From Papiliotrema nemorosa (lineage: Eukaryota > Basidiomycota > Tremellomycetes > Tremellales > Rhynchogastremaceae): DNA of 64,000 nt. Below, one piece after another: positions 32,793 through 44,695 of this stretch (position 1 is its first letter; every line of letters begins with the position of its first letter). Below the pieces are notes generated by a model. It did no database searches. It saw only the letters and a program-made list of their open reading frames with translations, and was not told the origin of the DNA. The stretch spans positions 372,001 through 436,000 of the forward strand of contig JASKOT010000013.1 in NCBI GenBank assembly GCA_032158125.1, read 5' to 3'. The position numbers were made by a program, and so were the translations under genes.

Positions 32793-34185
32793 ATGTTTGC
32801 CCATCCTGCGACTCACCATTTCGGTAGGACGTACTCCGGCGTAAACCCCTCCTTATACCCTACCACGTCGAAGAAGAATGTGAACAAAGAAAATGCGGGT
32901 GCGGGATTGCCCTCAAAGACCCCTAGTCGGGCGACAATCAAGCAGGGCGTACCTTCTACGAGTATACGCGCCGGCCTAGGCATGAAGAGCACCGTCAAAG
33001 ACTCCAATGTTCAACTTGATATCGGAAAGGGGAAAGGGAAGGAAGAAGAGATCGGTGTGTGGATGACCTTCACCAGGCATTGTGTTAGACTAATACACAG
33101 AGCCCAAACGGTTGTTCGCGTCGACAAGCTCTAAACCTGGATTACCCCCTTCGAAATCCTTCTCCTCGTTCCCTACTATAAACCCCAATCGGACACACAA
33201 GACTCCAGGACCATCCAAAACACTTCGCACACCCGCTCCTGCACCTCCTACGCCCCTCCCATCTGCTAGTCGAACCCGCCGCAGATCCCGACAGAGCTTG
33301 ACACCGCTCAAACAGGCTGCTCCGATAGAGTTCAAAACTCCCGCTCCTAGTGGGAAGTGGGAAGAAGATATCAGTCTGGGAAGTGTAGAAGGTTTGAATG
33401 AGCTGGATGAAGTGGTAGAAGAGCAAGAGACGGAAGGGGATGAAGAGGTGGAGTATATGCCACCCCCTTTACCTGGTCAGACGTCCGCCATGTTGATCCT
33501 TCGCAAGCTGATTAGCAGAGATACCGCATGACCCTGGTTGGGACCTCCCTGATCTGAATCACGCGTTCACAGTGTTGTCAAAAGTCCCCCCGATGTGGAC
33601 TATACACCGGGATCCAGTAGAGCCGAAGTTCGAGTTTGTCATACAGGAGGAGGAGGTCATCGGCCTGAACCTATGCGGTGAGTTTGCTAGTGCACGCGTC
33701 ACCTGTAAGGCTTATTGTCAGATGATGATATGCTGGAAGAGCCAATGTTTAGGCGATCGAAAGAAGTCCACCCTCCGCCAAGCTCTGGGGCAACGAACGC
33801 CCCACCACGCCGGCCTCTTGCCGGCAACCCGCCCAATTCAACTAGTCGACCAACAATGAGACCCCCCCAACCCTCCTCGAAAGTCAGCAACACCTCCAAA
33901 GCTCTTTCTGTCCGAACCGCCAAATCTCATCCACCCGCTGCAAACGCTCGAGCCCCTATCCCAAAGACCACGTCCCTCTCCAAACCCAGTACACGTCCCC
34001 CTCCTGCGAACATACGACCCGGAGCTCCAAAACCGATGCGCAACGGCGCAGCGGGGACTGCCCCCTCCAAATCAGGTCTCACCCCTGTCCCTACTCAGCA
34101 ATCTATAGTTCAGATCGATATACCAGTCCTGGATATCGTGGAAATTCCCCTCGATGAAGAACCCGAATTCAGTCTTGACTTGTGA
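32793..34185 (+). CDS. candidate securin (separase inhibitor)
   Basis: Four predicted exons, about 415 residues, low in structure. Near the N-terminus is a KEN box (NVNKENAGAG), then basic Ser/Thr/Pro-rich sequence with possible destruction-box-like sites. The middle carries EVEYMPPPLPEIPHDPGWDL (assembled across an intron), which resembles the short PP-rich separase-binding block of fungal securins. Downstream comes an acidic patch (SDDDMLEEPMF) and the end is PLDEEPEFSLDL. Securins bind and inhibit separase until APC/C destroys them in anaphase, using KEN and D boxes. Securins diverge very fast, so this rests on layout and motifs alone. Confidence 0.45.
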
Positions 34186-34610
34186 TGATGAAATCGAATG
34201 AAGAGGATAATCAGTTGTTTTGCCCCCCTATGCGGCGCTTTTGTAGTTTTTGTAGTACATTGTTGATAATTCCTATGCTCTGTTGCGACGAAGCTGGACA
34301 GCCATGATGCGGCATGCATTTTGTGACCACCTCACCTGCGCTGAGAACGGTCTGGATATGCATCCGAGGGATGAGGATCTACATCCGCGGGTCGTTTGCG
34401 ATGGGTGGCAAGAGATATGACGTCTTAGCAGGCACCCGAGCCTTCGTTGGCCGATCGCAAGACAAAAGACGCCTCGAGGGTGGCTTCGGGCATCCCAATC
34501 CATCACCATCAGAGGGGTATATATAGCGGGCATCTGTGGATCATCCCCAGGTTCACTTCTCACACTCTTCCTCCTCTCTCCCCTGGTTGACCTACCTGGA
34601 TACGGACAGC
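34186..34610. promoter_or_regulatory. promoter region of DUF1295 gene
   Basis: Holds the 3' flank of the securin candidate and a strong TATA box at 34518..34525, about 90 nt upstream of the next ATG. The sequence upstream of TATA includes an AGGGG (STRE-like) element. Confidence 0.5.
34518..34525 (+). promoter_or_regulatory. TATA box of DUF1295 gene
   Basis: TATATATA about 86-93 nt upstream of the ATG at 34611. Confidence 0.6.
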
Positions 34611-35972
34611 ATGTCGTTCTTAGGTCTTTACCCGGGAGTGGCCTCCCGACTCGCAGGCGTCGTCGGATTCACGTGAGTTGATGGGCTTCCAGACTGTCGT
34701 CGGGGCATGAGTAGCTTGATGAGCGATGCTCTATAGCTCAATGACTTCTTCCCACTCCAATCACGGCTGCATCACGACTCTTATCGCGCCGAAGGCTGAT
34801 TTGCAGGTTCGCCTTCCAGACTGCCGTCGCGGCGTACTCTGTGCCCAATAAGACTGACCGATTTTACGATCTCGCCGGGTCATTAGGGTTCATCAGTACC
34901 ACCCTCCTATCCCTGGTGAGTAACAACACCACGTCAGCCAAATCACCACCACCTGAGCGCCGTGAATCTCACAAAGACTGGGGAGCCTTGGAGAAGGAGA
35001 TAACTTGCTGATGGTAGTATTACCCCTCTTTCCGATCTTTGTTCTCTTCAGGTCCTCGAATCCCATTCCAGCCTCTCAAATTTGCTCAGCACCATCCAAG
35101 ACAGCTTCTCGTCAGCGCAATGTACCTGCTCTGGGCTGGCCGACTCGGGACTTTCCTCTTCCAAGTACGTTGATATCGTTCCTACCTTGCCACGTCCTGG
35201 TATTCGTCCCGCTGGGATTCAATGTGGAGATGGCTGATGTGTAGCGAGTGCTGAAACACGGCAAAGATAGCCGATTTGACGAGATCAAACAAGATCAAAA
35301 GAAATTTGCTGTCATGTGGTATGTCTCTTTTGCTCGTGCTCAGGGATTGCGCATCTGATGGGCAGGTTCGGACAAGCCGTGTGGATCACCATCGTCGCTC
35401 TTCCTGCTATCTTGATCAACGCTTCTCCTGCTTCGCAAGCCGCTCTGGGTCTCAAAGACTTTATCGGTCTCGGCATCTGGGCTGCTGGGTTCGGCTTCGA
35501 GGTCATTGCTGATCGAGGTGGGTCATTCTCGCTGCCCACTTTGGGCTGTTGATAGTATTACAGCACGCTGATCCGCAGAGAAGCAGAAATGGCGAGCGGA
35601 CAAGGATGCCAAGAAGCACTCGGAAAAGTTCATCTCGTCCGGAGCATGGGCCATCTCTCGACATCCCAAGTAAGCTTCCAAGTCACAGCCCGACCTGCCC
35701 AGCGAACGCTCACCATCAGCTACCTCGGAGAAATTGTCCTTCAAGCTGGACCCCCTCTCCTCGCCTTGTCATCCGTGCCCAATCCCGCTGCTGCGCTCAG
35801 TTTCCTCTCTCCCGTGTTCACTTATGCTCTACTCCGATACGCATCTGGTGTGCCGCCGTTGGAAGAGAGCGCAGAGAAGAAATGGGGCAAAGATGCTGAA
35901 TGGAGAAAGTATACCGAGAATACCAGTATGCTCTTTCCCTGGCCCGGAGGAGCTGGCAAGGGGAAGATGTAG
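34611..35972 (+). CDS. DUF1295 family membrane protein (steroid 5-alpha-reductase-like)
   Basis: About seven exons. Several membrane segments (VASRLAGVVGFT, FGQAVWITIVALPAILI, LKDFIGLGIWAAGFGFEVIA). The family's signature stretch is EKQKWRADKDAKKHSEKFIS followed by GAWAISRHPN and YLGEIVLQAG, corresponding to the NADPH-binding part of the 3-oxo-5-alpha-steroid 4-dehydrogenase/ICMT-like fold, and further on ENTSMLFPWPG. Members are predicted membrane reductases or methyltransferase-like enzymes; substrate is unknown. Length of about 290 residues fits. The TATA box suggests regulated rather than constitutive expression (inference). Confidence 0.75.
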
Positions 35973-36899
35973 CTAGAGTCAGCCCGGTGAAGGAATGTTG
36001 CTGTGATGCACCATTACGCAGGATGATGGCCCTTGCTTTGTGCTCCCACCACTTGGATGCACTACTCGTTGTCATTTCAAGACTTGATCTCCAACCTCGA
36101 CTGGCCAGACCTTGTTTCCCTGAAGCCATTCAGTCGTTTGCCCGTCTGTTCTGTTCCTGAAAGTCAATTGACCGAGTGACGACCTAGGCACCAGTTCCGA
36201 GGGGACTCTTCAGCACCATGATCATGAGCAAAAGGGCCAGTAATGGGCCATAGCAAGGTGTAGACATGCAGCAGCGAAGATGGATTGCTGAGCATGGCGT
36301 GCTTTGCATCGAGAAGCCAGACAGAGTATTGTTGTAGGTCGATCAAGGTAACCCAGCTTATTCCGTAAAGGTGCGTTTCAGATTTCCATCCATCCCATCA
36401 TCACCACTCACCCGAACACACTACCCATCCTGACCCCCTGGAACATTTCCATCTCAGTCATGTCTTGCCATTCCTATCCCTTCTCTTCATCCCTCACTCA
36501 TCGTCCTTTACACGTATCAACCAGTCTCACCCGCTCATATCAGCCAGAAGGCTGAGCTGGTATTCCATTTCTCTCTCACCCGAAACAGCTCGCCCCTCGG
36601 GTACGTTGCACATCTCGGGGATTGCTCTACCCCCGCTCAGACTCTCCTCTTTCTTCGGGACAAGGAGGTCTGATCGTCTCAACTGGGTAATACTGATCCG
36701 AACACTTGGGGTGCTTCCTGTAAGTCTGGCCGTTCTGGGCCAGCCGATCTTCAGACGCAGGGGCGCTAATAATGTTCTAGCTCGACGCTGATCATCTCTC
36801 GACGCGTCTGCATCGATCCTTCGCCTGCTGTCTCGTCTCTTCTTCTCTTTCCCCATTTACACACCTACTCGCTGCGACCCCCTATCTACTGTACACACC
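35973..36899. other. intergenic, long pyrimidine-rich leader region
   Basis: About 930 bp before the PH-like gene. The part from about 36380 is rich in C/T, typical of fungal core promoters and 5' UTRs. A plus-strand open frame (36465..36791) lies here but has no domain. Confidence 0.4.
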
Positions 36900-39800
36900 A
36901 TGTCCGCCGCAGCCTCATCACCTGAAGCTGGGCCATCCACCATTCCTACCTCAGACAACCTCTCTCCCCAACCTCCCAGCGCGTCAACCTCAACCTCTTC
37001 CCGTAAGAGCCGTCGGCCACCCGCGAGGGGCGTCTCGCTAGGACTGGAAGAAGAGGTCGAGTTTGGTTCGGATGAAGATCTCATGGAAAATGTAGGAGAG
37101 ATAGACGTGCCCATCACCAATACCTGGTATCCTGGTCGACCCGATTCTCCAAAGGGTAAAAAGGGTAAAGGATTACCTACCATTGGTGAATCTGCGGTAT
37201 ACGGGTCAAAATCTTCTCTCGTCACGTCTAGCTCGACATCTTCCAGATCTCGATCCGGTTTCATGGGTAAGAAGGACAAAACGAGAGGGTTGGGTGATGC
37301 GAGGTTGGTCATTCCTGAAGATTTCGTGGCCATGTCTCCTTCGCCCAGTATTGAAATGGCATCGAGCGTATCCGGACGTATCTCCCGTGAAGCATCAGAG
37401 ATGAGCGTTTCGACCGGTAGTGTAAGCTCTAAAATGGGTCTCAAGAAGGACAAAAACAAAAGCAAGGTGTTTGGAAAGCTATTTGGGAAAAAGAAGGATG
37501 AGGACAATGCGAGTGCAGGTGGGAGGAGTATGGCCAGTGATAGTGTGGAGAGTTTTGGGTCCGGCAGCAGATACAGCGAGACTTGTAAGTGTTCAGATAC
37601 TCCCCGGTAAGTTTAGCCGTACTCATGGCTAGCGGCTCCTAGGAGTATCCTTGTCACCTCGGCACATGTCCCTCCGACGCATACACCTAGATCACAGGCT
37701 TCTTCCGATGTGCCGTCGACCAAGCTCCCTTCGATCCCTACGACTCCATTCAGCTTTGACTCGCGGGTCTTGCCTTTGCATCGACAAGGAACTCACTCCA
37801 AACAGGAAAGTGGCTCCAGCGGCGTGCCATTGATCCACGCCATGGAGCTTCCTGGTACAGACAACGTACAAGAGAACGAATCGTTGGGCACTCTCATTCC
37901 CGCCATGGGGGTTTCATCCGAAGCCGACCTTGTTCCAAACGATCCGTCGGTCAAACGCCAACGAAGCAACGACGGGAACATGCTCAAGTCGCTGGCTCCA
38001 CAATCAGGTAAATCGCAACAAAGCCTTCCCCCGCCGTCTGCCTTTCCCGAACCAGCCAAGGCTGCTGAGCATCCCTTTCATGGTGAATCGACAAAGTTGT
38101 CTGACCTACTCCTCCCACCGTTCCCGACATCCGAGTCGGTTCTCGAGACTATCACGATCCTCAGTGCCAACGTTATGCGACGCATGCCAACGAGCCAGTC
38201 CTCGCCCGACAAGCGGAGCAAGTCTCTTCGGCCCGGTACCGCTTCTTCTATCGCAACATCCTTCGGAAGTGCACCTCGAAAAGCCATGTGGCAGACGCAC
38301 CAACTTGTTCTCACTTCTTTCCGGATCAACGAAACATCACCCTATACTTCTCCAAATCCAGCGCTTGAGGTGGGGAGCTCTAATCACCGAAGACAAACAT
38401 CCACACAGACTATCGCTCATTTGCACCTATTTGCATACAACACTGCCTCGAAATCGTCGTCCCGTCCTGGCTCTGCCACAACCAACAAGAAACGCCTCGG
38501 CAGTCTCGAGGGAGCGGTCAAGGTCGAGGTGGACCGTCAGGTTATCAGCGCTATAACCACTGCTGGCGTGTGGGAAAGCAGTGATGAGGCGGAAGCAGAC
38601 ACTCTTGGACGAAAGTGGATTCTTCGGGTAAGGTTCGGCGAAGATCAAGAAGAATGGTTGTGCGACATGCCGACAGGGTAAGCTGACATGTCCAACTGCG
38701 ATTCAGCTGACGTAGTAGAGATACGCTATTTGAATGGGTACGCCAGATCAAAGCCTATGCGACTGTTGTGAAGTGAGTAACGAGAATATTGCTCGGGAGC
38801 CTATACTCATATGCAGGGCGGAAACATTGGGTTTTGGCGCTGCTATCCGATCGGCCCACTCACTCGGTGCCACCGATCTCAATCTCGAGCTTGAGCTGCA
38901 TGAACAGGGCCTCAAGTCGACGCCTCGTCCTCTACACTCGGCCCTACTTCCACTCTCTACGAGCATTGACAATGTGGGATTCTCTCCGGACTTTGACCAA
39001 GATCTCACCACTCCCAATGCGGCCGAGGCGTATCGAGCAGCCATGATTGCCCAAGGACACGCTTATGACTCGCCCTCTGCTCAACCACCGATCTCGATGC
39101 ATGATTTCTTTATGAGGAAGAGTTTGAGCCCGAAAGGTCAGGATTTGGCTACCTTCCTGGATCACGCGGATATCGAGTGGAGGATGCGACAAGCGGAAAA
39201 GATCCGGGAGACGCGGGCGCTCGCTCAGCAAAGGTCGACCATGGAGGGGAAAGATAGCACTGGAAATACCGAACCTGTTGCACCGGTCATGCGACAGAAG
39301 GCTCCTGCTCTTACTGCTTCAGCTCTACCGCCCGCACCACCACCTCAGGCTAGACCACCGCCGGTCCCAGCGCCATCAGATCGACTACCTGCCATTCCAC
39401 CTCCAAACTCGCACGCGCCGCCGGTCCCACCGCCCAGGCTGCCTCTTCCAGCGATCCCTCTTCCAGCTCGTGTAGACAGCCTTGGCATTAGTGTCGATGA
39501 TTCGGCTTCGCCTATCTCTCCTTCTGGCGTTGTTGCTGCACAAGCTATACCAGATTTGGGTCAGGAGGTCCAGTCCAGCTCCACCTCCACCCAAGTCATA
39601 CCAGCAATGAAAGACTTGTCGCTCAAGGAAGCTGATTCCTCCGAACAAGGGGATCAAAGCGAGCTTCAGCCTCCTCGACTGATGGGTCGGAGCCTTACCA
39701 ATGACAGCTTGTCTGGTCTTCAAGCTGGTGACGACGCGGCTAGCATCAGCTCTCGTGGGAGCTCGTCTGTGATTCGACGAGGTGGACCAAGACGGCCTCA

Positions 39801-39971
39801 AGCAGCTGTGGACCTCAGTGAGCTGTCCAGTATCTGGTCAACGGTGGCATGCTAATCAAAGTGGCGGAGCTTTCGGGTCGACGAGAGATGAATTATGAGA
39901 AACCGGAAGAGTTGAAGGAGGATACCACACCCATCGACGAGAATCGACCTCGAAAGATTCGATTTGGGTAG
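36900..39971 (+). CDS. PH-like domain protein with low-complexity arms
   Basis: Five predicted exons; introns include 37585..37632 (48 nt), two short ones near 38681 and 38774, and 39818..39861 (44 nt, GTGAGC donor, GCTAATC branch). The N-terminus is Ser/Pro-rich with a basic patch (FGKLFGKKKDED). The central part looks like a pleckstrin-homology fold: KAMWQTHQLVLTSFRINE, TIAHLHLFAYN, RKWILRVRFG, EEWLCDMPTG, then the C-terminal helix DTLFEWVRQIKAYATVVKAE. The long C-terminal arm has Pro-rich SH3-ligand-like runs and ends KPEELKEDTTPIDENRPRKI. A cortical or polarity role is a guess. Removing the last intron is needed: the unspliced frame ends at 39855 and misses the clearly coding tail. Confidence 0.65.
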
Positions 39972-40426
39972 GATCATTGACTTGTCAGTTGATGATGGCG
40001 ATGATTCATGGAACGACAATTTTGGGTAGAGACAGGCTTATAATGATTCTCGCGACTACGCTTCTCGCAACGATACAGATTTGAGAAGCACGGGGAATTC
40101 AGTTTACGGGTTATCGATTTTCTTGTGTTCAATGTGGATATACATGTGCATATTTTTGTGATGGTAGACTATTATGCAGAGTTCCCTGTTCTGAACATCG
40201 ATACGTAGCGGGATTGTAGACTGAGAGTCCGTCCCAAGTCTGCTCGATCGGTCCACATGTCGAGCTCGCAGATTTGTATCGCACGTCATGCAGGGAGTCC
40301 AGTAACGATTTGTACTCGAAGTCGGACCATGCTTATGGGCAGTCTTCTAAGACGAGCTGTGCTCCTTTTGCGGATGAGATACAGCAGAGTGCGGGGTCCG
40401 TGATATCGGTAGTCTCACATGGACTT
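39972..40426. other. intergenic, 3' flanks of converging genes
   Basis: Between the PH-like stop (+) and the 3' end of the next minus-strand gene. A/T-rich in its first half (terminator-like). No gene seen. Confidence 0.45.
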
Positions 40427-40464
40427 CCTTGTCGTCTTGCACCCGCCTTGTCGTCTTGCACCCG
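40427..40464. repeat. perfect 19-bp tandem duplication
   Basis: CCTTGTCGTCTTGCACCCG occurs at 40427..40445 and again immediately at 40446..40464. It lies just past the stop codon of the minus-strand gene, so it would fall in its 3' UTR. Confidence 0.85.
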
Positions 40465-40466
40465 AG

Positions 40467-41458
40467 TTACCGCTTCATCAAGACGTCCAAGACGGTCTTT
40501 GCGGAAGTCTTGACTGCCTCTTTCCTGTTAAACTCGAGGTTGGCCTTTGCCTCGGCGAAAGCGATCAGACCGTCTAGATTGCTCGATGTCCCGTTGAGGT
40601 CGACCACCCCGGATCCTGTCGTGTCGTTCGAAGAGGGGAGAGGGAAAGACGAAGGGAGGGAGGAGACTAGGGAAGAGGTGGATATGGCAATGAGGGAATG
40701 TAAGAGTTGGGTATCTGTCATGTCAGCCAGTCCACCCTAGCCTCGATGCGCGGTGGTCCCGGGCGGGACACCGCCGTGGTATGTGAGCACGTACATTCAA
40801 GATGAAGTACTGAGATTAGCACGCCACGTAAGAAGACTTATGACTGGTGAGATTGAATGCGTTGCGACTCACATTCTAACCTGCTCAAACCCCCTAGACC
40901 AACTTGCATCCCCTCACTCCGTCCATTCGTCCCAGAACCACTCTGTCCATCTTTGCCCCCTGGCAATTCCACAAATAAACCCTCTTCCAACCTCTTCATC
41001 TCTTGTAGTAATCCCAACGCACGGTCTATACCCCCTTCAACGACTTTTAGCCCTTCATTCAGTTGAGTCCACTCGGTCCCCCCGCTTCCCCGGCCCAAGG
41101 TCCCATTGACATCTTGTACACCTATATTTGGGTTGGTGTTCGTGTTGGCGTTTGTGATGTTTACGGAGAAAGGGGCGAGAGACTGTGTAAAAGGCGTCAA
41201 ACCCAAATAAGGCGACGAACCAGGTCCTCCTGTACCCCCCGGTGCGGCTGCACTGTTTGTAAATGCAAAAGGGCCGGAAAAGGGATTCGAAGGTGGGTTT
41301 GAAGGGATAGAAAATGGGAGTGGGGATGGACCTGTGGTGCTTTGTGCCAGAGCTGGGAAAGGGGGATTTGACGGGGGGTTCGCGGGGAAGGGTGAGATTG
41401 CTGGGAAGGGAAAGGGGAAGGGCGATGAGCCGATCATGGGCGGTAAAGGGGATGCCAT
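40467..41458 (-). CDS. Pro-rich / coiled-coil protein with a 15-nt microexon
   Basis: Predicted exons 41458..40873, 40809..40795 (15 nt) and 40714..40467 give 282 residues; phases agree throughout. The first 100 residues are Pro/Phe/Ser/Asn-rich (FPFPFPAISPFPANPPSNPP). Then a helical part, EWTQLNEGLKVVEGGIDRAL and LLQEMKRLEEGLFVELPG, and a Ser-rich helical end, LIAFAEAKANLEFNRKEAV ending LDVLMKR. No family is recognised; the layout would suit a structural subunit of a larger complex. An in-frame ATG at 41488 is an alternative start. The microexon encodes only LLHLE with its flanking bases, and its upstream intron has a perfect CTAAT branch site. Confidence 0.6.
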
Positions 41459-41855
41459 GGTGCGCGGGTTGGTCGATTGATCCGACAAGTGGTTTAGCTA
41501 TGGTACCAATGTAGAGATAGTCGTGGAGCCGGCGGATCGGTCGTGAAGCAGTCGCGATGTATACGCGAATGGCTAAAAATCAAAGACGAGTGACAGATGG
41601 ACCAGAAACGCGGTTGACGGTGTAAGGTGGCACATGCTCCTGACGTCTCTCTTCTGCACGTCCGAGATCCCTCGAGACAACAAAACAGTCACCAAAGCGC
41701 ATCTGTCACACGCTATCGTGAGATATGCATAATGCTATGGATCTTCTCTCGCTTCAATCGCCTCAAGCCAGTGCCCCTCCGCCTGCCTTGCCCCCATCAT
41801 TGTGCGATTGAGATTTGCCGAAAGATCCAGGCCACTCGGGATCCTCACCAAACCC
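41459..41855. other. intergenic
   Basis: Promoter of the microexon gene and 3' flank of the caprin-like gene, both minus strand. No gene seen. Confidence 0.45.
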
Positions 41856-43676
41856 TTAGCTGATCGGGGCAGACTTGGGTCCCGTCGGCTGAACATCCTT
41901 GTAGATGCTCGTCTTCGCCGGGACCGCCTTGGTTGCTTGTCCCTGTCCGGCCTTCTCACCCCGTTCTCCGTTCACCCCATTGGCGCCTCCTCGTCCACCT
42001 CTCCCACCTCCTCGACCACGATAACTGCCATTACCTCTTGGCATACCTCTTCCAGTCTGTCCACCGCCTCTCGTTGGCGCTTGTGATCCTCGTCGGACTT
42101 TCTGTTCAAACCCATCTTCATCTACCACCTTTCCACCTTGCTGGGCCGCCGGTTGCTGAGCTTGTCGTCCTTGCTGTTGACCCTTTTGTGAAGGTTGTCG
42201 ATCACCTTGTTGAGGTCTTGGTGGTCTTTGAGAGGGTTTTCGACCAGTCTTACCTCCACGAGGGCCTTTTGGCGATTTTGCCGGGGTAGAAGACGATCCA
42301 GCGAGAGTGGAAGGGGTTTCGGCTCGTACCTCGGTGTCAACAGCAGTCTCGGGGACAGTGGCCGTCTCCTGGGTGTAGACTGCAGATTCGGGAGTCGGCT
42401 CGGCTTCGATCACCTTGGCGGCTGGAACGGGCTGTGTGCTCCCGTGGGTGTCTTCGTCGTCCAAATCGGTCCAGTTGACAGATGAGACGGGAGCGAATGA
42501 TCGAGCGGGTTGCGTAGCGGGAGCGGGGGTCTCCTCGACAGGGGGTTGTTGTCCCGAAGTCTATCTGTCAGCGGATACCCAGCGGCTCCCATCTAATCGA
42601 CCAACCTGATGAGCTTCCATCTGAGGGACAATCTCGTAATCCTCCTCCGATGCAACGGGCTGCGCTCCAGATTCCAACTCATCCTCCTGCAAGAAGTTGA
42701 TGGCCCCAGACGAGGTGGGCTCATGGGATTTGGGATGTCCATTCGGCAACTCCGTAGCCTCCACCGCGGATTCGGGGACGGCTTGAACAGCTTCCTCCGC
42801 CGACTCAGCTAAAGCAGCTCCCGTATAGTCCTCGTGTGGCTCCCCGGGTGTGGCCAAGGCTGATTCGACCACGGGTTCTGGTCTATCCAGAAGCGCGAAC
42901 AAGTGGTGAATGTGGTCATTCTCCTCATCTTCCCCTGCCGGACCCATGACCAGACCTTCCAGAACTGCCTGGGCCGCTTCACCGCCCAGAGTCAAATCCT
43001 CGTACATTCGGCCTACACGCAGGACATCGGTAGCTTGCACTTCGTCTTGTATTTGAGAAGGAAGTTGCAAAGCGGAGAATGTGAGATGTTCGTGGTCTGA
43101 TGATCGAGCGGGGTGGAGGAGTGAATGGAGACGAAGGAAGAGGGAGAGGGGTTTGACCAGGGAGGTCTATCTGATCAGTGCCGTCTCACGTCAGGCTGAG
43201 GAGACATACCTTGAACAGTTCAGAGCTGGAGCTTGATTCGGCCAACGCGGCAGACCGAGCCGATTCAGTGGCTTCTCGAAGCTTTGCAGCTTGGATCAAC
43301 TCCTGTTCCTGTTCTCGTCAGCGATGTATTAACCAGGGTTGAACGAGATACTCACCTCGATAGGTCCCTTGTCTCTGACCAAATCTTCTAGCTCCTTGTA
43401 AGCTCCCTCGAGAGCAGGTAGAGCGTTCAAGCTGGCTTTTTGATCGGCGTTGAGGGTCGAAGGATCAGCCGAGGCGTAAGTCCTGTACCGTTGCTTGGAT
43501 CGTCAGCACCCTTCACTATCGGACATGCTGAATTGTGTCATGGTGATGCGTACCAGCTTCTTGCCCAGCTGTCTCATACGTTTCGCAATGACCTCTTCGA
43601 CTGGACCACGCTGTCGCTGCGAACTGCCAGAGGCAGTCACAGGTGCAGACGAGCTGGGTTGAACGGCTGAGGACAT
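41856..43676 (-). CDS. caprin-like RGG-containing RNA-binding protein
   Basis: Five exons. The N-terminal region, VEEVIAKRMRQLGKKLQRYR then LNADQKASLNALPALEGAYK, resembles the caprin-1 dimerisation/homology region (KLRNLEKKKxKL...Y...LNxDQ). A long acidic middle follows (EEDYEIVPQMEAHQ). The C-terminus is rich in Gln, Pro and Gly, with RGG/RG repeats (RGGGQTGRGMPRGNGSYRGR, GGRGGRGGANG) and ends TSIYKDVQPTGPKSAPIS. Caprins bind G3BP and mRNA in stress granules; a similar cytosolic mRNP role is inferred. Alternatives include other RGG translation factors of the Stm1/SERBP1 type. Confidence 0.6.
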
Positions 43677-43987
43677 TTTGGTCGAGGTCAGGGTGATGGA
43701 CTGAGGTGAAGAGAGAAAGAGGGCTGAGAGAGGTTATGCGTTGGGAGCGAGTCTTTATAGCTCGATGCTGTGTTTTACGCGGAGGATATACGTTTCAAGT
43801 CACCACAAGGCTCTTTGTCACCGTCACCACCGTCGAGTCGAGCAACTTCCATCCTTTCCGGATCCCGAACGGTCATTACCGAAGTCATCATCTCGTGAGC
43901 CTATCCTGCACGCCGCGTGCCTATGTCAGTTCTCATCCCTCTTCGCCATATCCACAGCCTGACTGCATTCAAGTATCTACAACAAGC
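43677..43987. promoter_or_regulatory. divergent promoter, caprin-like / PDCD5
   Basis: About 310 bp between divergent start codons; holds both promoters and 5' UTRs. Confidence 0.5.
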
Positions 43988-44577
43988 ATGTCCAATTTCC
44001 AGCTCCCAGCAGGATTCAGACCTTCAGCACCGCCATCTTCATCTGCTGGTCCGTCTTCAGGGGGTGGGAGTGGTCAAGGAGCCGAAGAACAAGCAGCTGC
44101 CAGAGAACGAGCAGCCGCTCAGGAGGAAATGAAACGAGGAATGATCAGCGCTATGTTGGAGCCAGAAGCAAGGGAGAGATGTGAGCTGCCTTCTCTGGAA
44201 GTGTGTACATTTGCTCATGTCAGTGTCGAGGATATCTTTGACTAGGCCTCAGATGGGTCAACAGGTTACGGAAATGTTGGTGAGGATGGGTCAACAAGGG
44301 CAGATCCGTGGAAAGGTTACGGATGAAGCGTTGAAGGGTCTCTTGGAGCAGGTCAGTCGAAATGCTGCCCGCTCAAGGGATCATCTTACGGTCAGATTTC
44401 ACGACAGACTACGGCTCAACCTGCTTCTACACAGGCTCCTCCTCCCAGTGCTCGAACGAAATCTCTCGGTGGAGGCATCACAGTGGGTCTACCTTGAACT
44501 TTGCCTGTCAAGACCCCGCTAACGTCCAGATACAACGAAAGGGAGACGATTCTGATTCTGATGAATATGACCTATAA
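43988..44577 (+). CDS. PDCD5 family DNA-binding protein
   Basis: Four exons; exon 1 ends at 44180. MSNFQLPAGFRPSAPPSSS is followed by the alpha-helical PDCD5 core: AAARERAAAQEEMKRGMIS, LSRISLTRPQMGQQVTEML, GQIRGKVTDEALKGLLEQ, then a tail with ITIQRKGDDSDSDEYDL. About 150 residues. PDCD5 (human TFAR19, yeast Ymr074c) is a small three-helix protein linked to apoptosis and, in eukaryotes, to tubulin/CCT chaperoning. The family's C-terminal DDSD-rich end is visible. Its stop is 118 bp from that of RACK1, which converges on it. Confidence 0.85.
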
Positions 44578-44695
44578 TGACAATGACATCCTCTGTAACG
44601 CCAAAGTCGGATGGACGAGTTCACGTATATGCGAGATGCATTTTTGTTCATCACCCAAGCTACATGACCTGTACCAGATACGAAAAGACACCCAT

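Noticed and set aside
32418..32819. 133-codon minus-strand frame between NAC beta and the securin candidate
   Set aside because: Lies in a 450-bp divergent promoter, overlaps a plus-strand frame, and has no domain.
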